Below are positions 18,559 through 23,855 of a stretch of 23,855 bases of DNA, piece by piece; within the stretch, counting starts at the first letter, position 1; every line of letters starts with the position of its first letter. The stretch comes from Porogramme epimiltina (lineage: Eukaryota > Basidiomycota > Agaricomycetes > Polyporales > Polyporaceae), in NCBI GenBank assembly GCA_900155495.1, contig FTLJ01000128.1, positions 1-23,855 on the forward strand, read 5' to 3'. The notes under the pieces are model-generated. The model saw only the letters and a list, made by a program, of their open reading frames with translations, ran no database searches and had not been told where the DNA came from. Both the position numbers and the translations under genes were made by a program.

Positions 18559-20528
18559 TCAAACCTGCAACGCCAACGCCGCCCGCCGCCCGCCCTCCAC
18601 GCAGTCGCCCACGCTCACGCCCCCAACGCCCGCCCCGATGACCGCCGCGCCCGGGCCCCACCGCGCGCGCACCGCCTCCGCGAGCTCGCGCATCCGCGCG
18701 GCGTGCCCCACGCCCGGCGTCGGGATGCACGCGCGGTGCTCGCGCACGCGCACCGCGCATGGCGCGGGGAGCGCCTCGGCGCGCCCGAGGTGCGCCTGCA
18801 GCGCGGCGAGCAGCGCGGGCACGAACGCGGGGCTGGACGGTGTGGGTGAGGGCGCGCCGTGCGGGCCGCCGAGCATCACGGTGAGTTTCGTGAAGGCGTG
18901 AGCGGGGGAGGGGGTGGGGGAGAGGTCGGTGTCTTGTCCGGAGAGCGCGCAGGAGTCGAAGACAGTGCCGAGCATGCCGAGGGAGGAGGGGCGGTAGTCG
19001 GTGGGTGGGCGAGGGATGAGGTACCCGAAGCCTGATGGGTGGATTGGGGTTGAGGTTGGTGGGAAGACCATGTTTACTACGGTTACGGAAGAGGTGGGGT
19101 TGGCGAGGAGGTGAGGTAGGGAGGGGAGCGGGAGGCCAAGGTTGGGACGCTGGGCCTTGGATGAGTCGATGAGGAGTTGGTGTAGGCTCGGGAGAGGTAT
19201 TGCGGTCACTATGTGCGATGATGCAATGCGCTTTCCTGACTCCATGGACACCTACAGACAGTTATCAGCAATAAACTTATGGTGTATTGCCGGGACTCGC
19301 CTCGTATTCATGACGGTCCGTATCCTTGCTTAGCGCTGAGATAGAATCGCCAGTCACAATGTCCACGTGCGGCTGCCGGCGGAGATACCCCACCATGGCA
19401 TCGGTGAGCGTCTGCATCCCGTCGCGGAACGAATACACGCTCACGCCCTTCATGAGCTGAGGGACATTTCCAAGCTCGTATGACTCCGAGCTTGTGGTAG
19501 CATTGGAGGTAGGTCCAAGGGCAGAGAGCATCTCTTTGATGGCCCCACGAACCACGCTGCCTCCGCCGTTTTCCTCCAGAAGGCAGAGGGCGGGGAACGC
19601 GGCGCGGACGCTCAATATCCGGGAATCGGCGGCATAAATGCCGTGGACCAGCGCACTCCCGAAGGACTGAGCAAACTGGACCCCGAAATGGCGAGTTAAA
19701 AAGGCGTCAATCGATTCGTCGGGGACCTCCCTTGGACCTGTGGACATCGCAAGGAGAGGGTTAGCAGAGTAGGCTGTGTTGGATGATATGCGTACCTGTG
19801 TTTCTCCTGCGGAATGTGTCCTGTGCAACCGCGGAGAGTAGAGTTTTGGCGAGAGGCGACCGGAGAAGCGCGAATATAGAAGTCGGGATGGTGACTAGAC
19901 CGTCCGTGCCAGGAAAGTGGAGGAAGCGGTTGCGTGCGGCCGGGGCACTGCGGGGGACGGTGAGGAGGGATGGTGCAAGGTTGAGCAAATTGATCTACAT
20001 AGTGGAGAGCGTGTAAGAAATGGCAAGAACATACGCAGCGGGTCTTATGAACCACTACTCAGTTCATCGTATACCCTGAGATACCCCCGTAGGCGAGACA
20101 TCGCAGGGTGATCCACAGGGCAAAATGTGAATGGTGCTTCATCTCACTAGGGGCTTAGGCGAATGCCAGTAAACGGGCCAAAAAAACTCTGCATTCTGAC
20201 AGAGAGCCAGCAGTAGCGACTAGAGTACCGCAACTCGGAATAAAGAGGTAGGTCGAAAGCCGAGTAACAGACTTGAAGGACTCACGAGCTCCAAAATAGC
20301 CTTCGAGTTGGGACGAAGAGTCCGTGGACCGCTCTCGAGCAGTATCTCCGCCTTTCGCCCATGTCCGTCATCCACACGCACTCTCTCTGCACGAACCCAT
20401 CCTCCTAGCCTTTGAGCCTTCTCCACAAGGGTAATACGTGCGCCCGTGCCAGCAGGAAACCGTCGGGCGAGGTGGAACGCTGCCGAGAGGCCCGAGATTC
20501 CGCCCCCAACGACAGTGATTGAGGACAT
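18559..20528 (-). CDS. HEM14: Protoporphyrinogen oxidase (PPOX), 4 exons, 523 aa
   Basis: Penultimate step of haem synthesis: FAD-dependent oxidation of protoporphyrinogen IX to protoporphyrin IX at the mitochondrial inner membrane. Exons on the minus strand are 20528-20286, 19994-19796, 19737-19301 and 19251-18559. The FAD-binding dinucleotide motif VVGGGISGLSAAFHLAR sits at about residues 6-22, followed by EKAQRLGGWVR and ESGPRTLRPN. Then come the substrate-region block AARNRFLHFPGTDGL, HGIYAADSRILSVRAAFP, and a C-terminal FAD block VIGAGVGGVSVGDCVEGGRR. Length fits the family (yeast 539, human 477). Intron 3 (19300-19252, 49 nt) must start with GC (GAG/GCGAGT) to keep the frame. Intron 1 (20285-19995) is long at 291 nt. 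An in-frame upstream ATG at 20672 would add 48 residues rich in Arg/Ser/Gln, which could be a targeting sequence; I prefer 20528 because family members start just before the FAD motif. Confidence 0.93.
19252..19300 (-). other. Probable GC-AG intron in PPOX
   Basis: The only junction that preserves the frame between HEYE and VSMESGKR is GAG/GCGAGT...CTGTAG/GTG. Apart from C at +2, the donor is a strong consensus, as is usual for GC-AG introns. The 49-nt length fits the other introns in the window. The nearest GT (4 nt downstream) would shift the frame. Confidence 0.75.
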
Positions 20529-21461
20529 CCCTGAGATTGGCTGGAGCGACGTCAAGACGGTGGAGAGTGTGCGTGGGATGAGAAATGCATTGTGGACGGC
20601 GCGCTGGGACGATGGCAGGTCCTGGGGGCGCGTCCGCTGAGGCTCGCCGAGACTGGACTTTCTCTTTCCCATGCACGTGATTGGGTCTACGTCATCAGCC
20701 TCTCGGGCGCTACACACCTTCCTCTCTGACACCTTCGGTGCACCATCCTCTTAGAGTCCTATTGCTTACTGCCCGGCATAGCCACGATGATATCTACCTT
20801 GGAGCCGGTACCGGAGGGGGGGGTGAAGCTGTGACGTTGTACTAAGTAGGGCTGTGCAATCTGCAGAGATACTTATGGAAAACTTCAGAAACAGAGCAGA
20901 TTATATGCAAGCACCTTCGGAGCCGCCAGCCATGGGCAAATCTCGGCGGTAAAATTGAACAGTATGTCCTATCGTCGTCGAGCTCGGGCGTGAACGTGCC
21001 CTTTGCTCTGCGCTGAAACTCGCGCCCGTAGACATGAACGGGCACCGTAGCCCATCCGAACTCGGAGCGCACCTGCACCGCGCCAAAATGCTCGGACTCC
21101 GACCCCTACGCGCCTCTGCGTCAGACCGACCTCGGGGCGTATGCAGACCGCGCGGGGGCCTCTATCCGCCTCGATGCCCTCCATTTCGCAGCCGGTGTGC
21201 CTCGCCTGCCGCTCCGGAAGTGCCGCCATATGTCAAATGATGGACACTAGCTCCTCGCCAGCGATCGGTCGGGCAGCTCTGGCGTAGTGGCGGGCGCCCG
21301 CTGTCAGCCACCACGGTGATGGCAAGCCTCAGAGAGTCCGGCTCAAAAGCTGGCCCCCTCCTCGTCGGACATGCTGGTCTTGCGCTCTTCGTCCCCCGCC
21401 TCTTGTCTCTCCTCTATACCCCCCGGGATCTCCGCACTCTAGGTCAACTTAACCTTTAAAG
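20529..21461. promoter_or_regulatory. Divergent intergenic region of PPOX and secreted protein B
   Basis: This 933-bp stretch separates two outward-facing genes and must contain both promoters. A weak TCTATACC (about 21413) lies 40-50 bp before the secreted protein B start, which is preceded by CTTTAAAG. CACGTG-like GCACGTGA occurs near 20674 on the PPOX side. The middle part contains a coding-like stretch listed separately. Confidence 0.45.
20763..21232. other. Unassigned coding-like stretch, strand ambiguous
   Basis: Several segments read like protein but I cannot assemble or identify a gene. On the minus strand, AEICPWLAAPK ends at a splice-like donor near 20914. After an acceptor-like CTCTGCAG comes IAQPYLVQRHSFTPPSGTG and SKVDIIVAMPG (about 20862-20770), followed by a GTAAGC donor-like sequence. 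Further up, 21068-20976 reads FGWATVPVHVYGREFQRR and FTPELDDD. On the plus strand, 21090-21230 reads APKCSDSDPYAPLRQTDLG and ASIRLDALHFAAGVPRLPL. High GC keeps opposite frames open, so only one reading, or none, can be real. It could be a small gene, a gene relic or chance. Confidence 0.22.
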
Positions 21462-22922
21462 ATGTCGCGCCCCGCCAAGATTTTGCTCTCTCTCGCACTC
21501 GCGTCGGGGTCCTTCGCTCAGACCTACAGCGCGACCTATCTGCCCTCCAATGCCCCGAACCAATCTGAACAGAGCCAGACGGGCACGAACAAGTGCGGCG
21601 ATGGGAGCGACCAGAACTCGATGTGCCAGAACGTCTACGGTACGCCGCACCGCTTCCCGCGTTAGCCCAAGCGGCGCTCGTCCCTCACCATCTGACGCGC
21701 GCCGTGCCCTCCCTCGCAGTAAACTCTATCGAGGACTGGTGCATCTTCGCGCCTCCGAAGCCGGGCGCGGACTCGGTGATCGGGAACACGGAGCGCATCG
21801 AGGTCGCGTGGTGCACACAGCCCGGGCACGGCACGCGCGTCATTCCGGACGGCGCGATCTCTGGCGCGCACTTTGTGCAGACGCCCGACTACGTGCAGGT
21901 GACGGGCGTCGGGGACCTCACGAAGATCAACATCCCGAAGGGCGACGAGGGCGGCGAGCTCGACCCGCACGGCGCGGACGGGAACGGTGAGTGCGGCGTG
22001 CTTTCTGCCTTATTTGGCCCGGGGCGCGCGCGGCGCCTTGTGCTCTGCGATGTTGAGGCGCGCCTCCGCGTGCTCTTGAAACTGGGTTCTTATCTCACGA
22101 CCTACAGGCAACCCGATCGGTGGGCTCGTCTTCTCGAGCGCGTTCGGCGAGCTCCAGCAGACGCACGAATGGACGGTAAGCGCCCCCATAGCCCTTGCAT
22201 CCGCTCCTGCTCACTTCCCACGCCGTGTGCAGAACTTCGTGGCGTTCGACGAATTCTGCATCCGCGCGTGCAAGGACGGCCCGAACGCGCCGCAGCTCTG
22301 CCAGCACGTCTACGACGTCCTCGGTTGCGAGTGGAACATGCCCGGCGACTACTCTGCGGGCGCGTTCGACCAGTGCCTCGGCGACACCGGCGAGGTGCGT
22401 GCCCCTTGCTCCCCTCCATCCCGCGTTGGCACTCTCTACAAGGCTTGCGTTGCTGACCCCCGCGCGCGCCGCGTCAACAGCCGATGGGCGTGTACGGCAC
22501 GTCGACGTTCCACCAGGGCCAGCCCGTGACACCGCCCGCGCACCCCGCGCCCGCGACGTCCTCCTGCGTGCCCACGAAGTCGCTCGCGAACGGCCTCGCG
22601 TCCGCATCAACTACGACGACGACCTCGGGGGCGAGCGCCAGCACGACTCCTGCCAGCTCCAACAAGGCGAGCACCGCGGTGAGTCTTGTGTCCTCTCCGA
22701 GCCTACTTGTCCGTGTGGGGCGAGGATCGCTGACTTGCGTGTGGTTGTTATGCGTTGGTGTGGCAGCCGTCTGCGCCTACGTCTGGTTCCACCGGAACCG
22801 CGGCGCCTACGAGCGGCGCGGCGGCGGGGAGCAGCGCCGCAGTCGGGCACAGCGCGGCGGTCGGACTTCAGCTCGCGGTCGCCGGCATGGCGGTCGTCCT
22901 CGGGGCTGCGCTCCTTGTATGA
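21462..22922 (+). CDS. Secreted Ser/Thr-rich, probably GPI-anchored protein B, 6 exons, 342 aa
   Basis: Paralogue of secreted protein A. Exons are 21462-21639, 21720-21986, 22108-22175, 22233-22394, 22481-22678 and 22767-22922. The first four exon lengths (178, 267, 68, 162 nt) and phases equal those of protein A. It has a signal peptide (about residues 1-19, SGSFA before QTYSATY) and the same globular part, with VNSIEDWCIFAPPKPG, IEVAWC, GAHFVQTPDYVQVTGVGDL, GNPIGGLVFSSAFGELQQ, YDVLGCEWNMPGDYSAGAF and PMGVYGTSTFHQGQP. The Ser/Thr/Ala tail is about 60 residues shorter than in A and is interrupted by an extra intron (22679-22766) that A lacks. The C-terminus (LQLAVAGMAVVLGAALLV) is a hydrophobic GPI-type signal. 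Role unknown; surface location is inferred from signal peptide and tail. Confidence 0.87.
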
Positions 22923-23267
22923 GGCGTCGGGCCGTGCCGCGCCGTTGGTATTTTCCAGGCCTTCGCGGGTGGTGGAGGGGTTGTATTGCGATTAGGGAAC
23001 AATGTTATGGACTTATGTACGGGGACTTTTGAAGGACTTGGATAGACGATCTTGTTTACTATTCACGTACATCATGTTGGACTATCACGGAAGGCGTCTC
23101 CCCCCTAACGATTGATTCGGGCTTTGGCTTTCGTGTGCAACATAGGTTATGAACGTTGTAATACACGAGATTTTAACATTCGCCTCATTACGAGGCAAGG
23201 GTCCATACTGTACACAATAGTAGTCCTTCTGATCCTAGAATCCTGTACCTCAACGCTATAAGTCGCC
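22923..23267. other. Convergent intergenic region
   Basis: This holds the 3' flanks of secreted protein B (+) and the glutathione transferase gene (-). It is AT-richer than the genes, with no open frame or motif of note. Confidence 0.5.
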
Positions 23268-23794
23268 TTACAAAGGAAGGATGTTGGGGATGGGTCCGAC
23301 GGGGACGACACGGTGCGGGTTGATCTGTGAGCCCGAAGGAAAGGTCAGCCTCCTTCCAACCGCGCGTAACGAGGGCAGGGACGTACGTGAGGGTGCGACC
23401 AGTAGTAGTGCGTCTTGATGTGCTCGAAGTTGCAGGTCGACGAGAACGCGTCGTTGTTCCAATACAGCTTCCGCATCCACCTGCAGCGCGGCACACGCGC
23501 GCGTTAGCGTCCCCAACCGATACTGCACAGAAGAGAACCGCGCTACTCACAGGTCGATCGCAGGGTATCCGTTGCGGATTGTGCGAAGGTTGCACTTGAA
23601 GTGGCCGACGTAGACGGGGTCGAAGCGGACGATCGTGACGAAGAGGCGCACGTCCGCCTCCGTAAGGCGGCCGCCGACGAGGTAGTCCTTGCCCGCGAGC
23701 ATCTGCTCGAGTCGGTCGAGGGACGCGAAGAGCGGCACGACAGCGGCCTCGTACGCCTGCTGCGACGTCGCAAACCCGGATTTGTACACACCAT
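23268..23794 (-). CDS. Glutathionyl-hydroquinone reductase-type glutathione transferase (xi class, ECM4-like), 3' part
   Basis: Partial gene; the 5' exons lie beyond the right edge, and 23795-23855 is intron ending GCGCAG. Visible exons on the minus strand are 23794-23551, 23480-23387 and 23324-23268, ending in TAA. The product is the C-terminal helical domain of the ECM4/YqjG family, which reduces glutathionyl-hydroquinones using glutathione. Signature segments are GVYKSGFATSQQAYE, LFASLDRLEQML, LTEADVRLFVTIVRFDPVYV, GHFKCNLRTIRNGYP, FEHIKTHYYWSHPHINP and RVVPVGPIP. The N-terminal thioredoxin-like domain with the catalytic Cys (usually Cys-Pro-Trp) is outside the window, so activity cannot be judged. 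In wood- and litter-decay fungi the class is linked to handling quinones from lignin; that role here is inference. Confidence 0.9.
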
Positions 23795-23855
23795 CTGCGC
23801 GGCGCGCGGGGTGGTCAGCACGGGGTGGGGTGGGGAGGGGAGGAAGGCTCAGGGG

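Noticed and set aside
1..23855. Biosynthetic gene cluster or defence system
   Set aside because: The genes are unrelated housekeeping, transport and surface genes. There is no PKS, NRPS, terpene cyclase, P450 group or cluster regulator.

Overview
The window is nuclear DNA from a filamentous basidiomycete, most likely an Agaricomycete. The genes are GC-rich (strong C/G at third codon positions) and split by many short GT-AG introns, mostly 50-66 nt. The secreted-protein family seen twice here is one I know from basidiomycete genomes. No bacterial, organellar, CRISPR, tRNA or rRNA features were seen. I assembled exons by hand from splice signals and reading-frame continuity. Gene order, left to right: a malic enzyme (+); a 3.4-kb stretch without a recognisable intact gene, holding regulatory-looking motifs and a possible gene relic; the complex I subunit NDUFS5 (-) and a GET5-like ubiquitin-domain protein (+), sharing a 258-bp divergent promoter; a 1.9-kb gap; a 13-exon OPT-superfamily transporter (+); secreted Ser/Thr-rich protein A (+); a single-pass membrane protein of unknown function (-); a degraded copy of the secreted-protein gene (-); protoporphyrinogen oxidase (-); secreted Ser/Thr-rich protein B (+); and the 3' part of a glutathionyl-hydroquinone-reductase-type glutathione transferase (-), which runs off the right edge.

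The intact genes do not form a pathway cluster. Malic enzyme, NDUFS5, GET5, PPOX and the transferase are core metabolism, respiration, protein targeting, haem synthesis and redox genes. The region that stands out is 13.6-22.9 kb. It holds two intact paralogues of a GPI-type secreted glycoprotein with identical sizes for their first four coding exons, plus a third, broken copy in opposite orientation between them. This is a small local gene family caught in duplication and decay.

Other points of interest are a phased array of three ACGCGT and two CACGTG sites in the 3.4-kb gap; repeated GACGGTCA palindromes there; a minus-strand possible gene relic at 3.4-3.8 kb; a probable GC-AG intron in PPOX; a 6-nt first coding exon in NDUFS5; a 9-nt micro-exon in the transporter; and a coding-like but unassigned stretch upstream of PPOX. 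I see no clear new multi-gene system.
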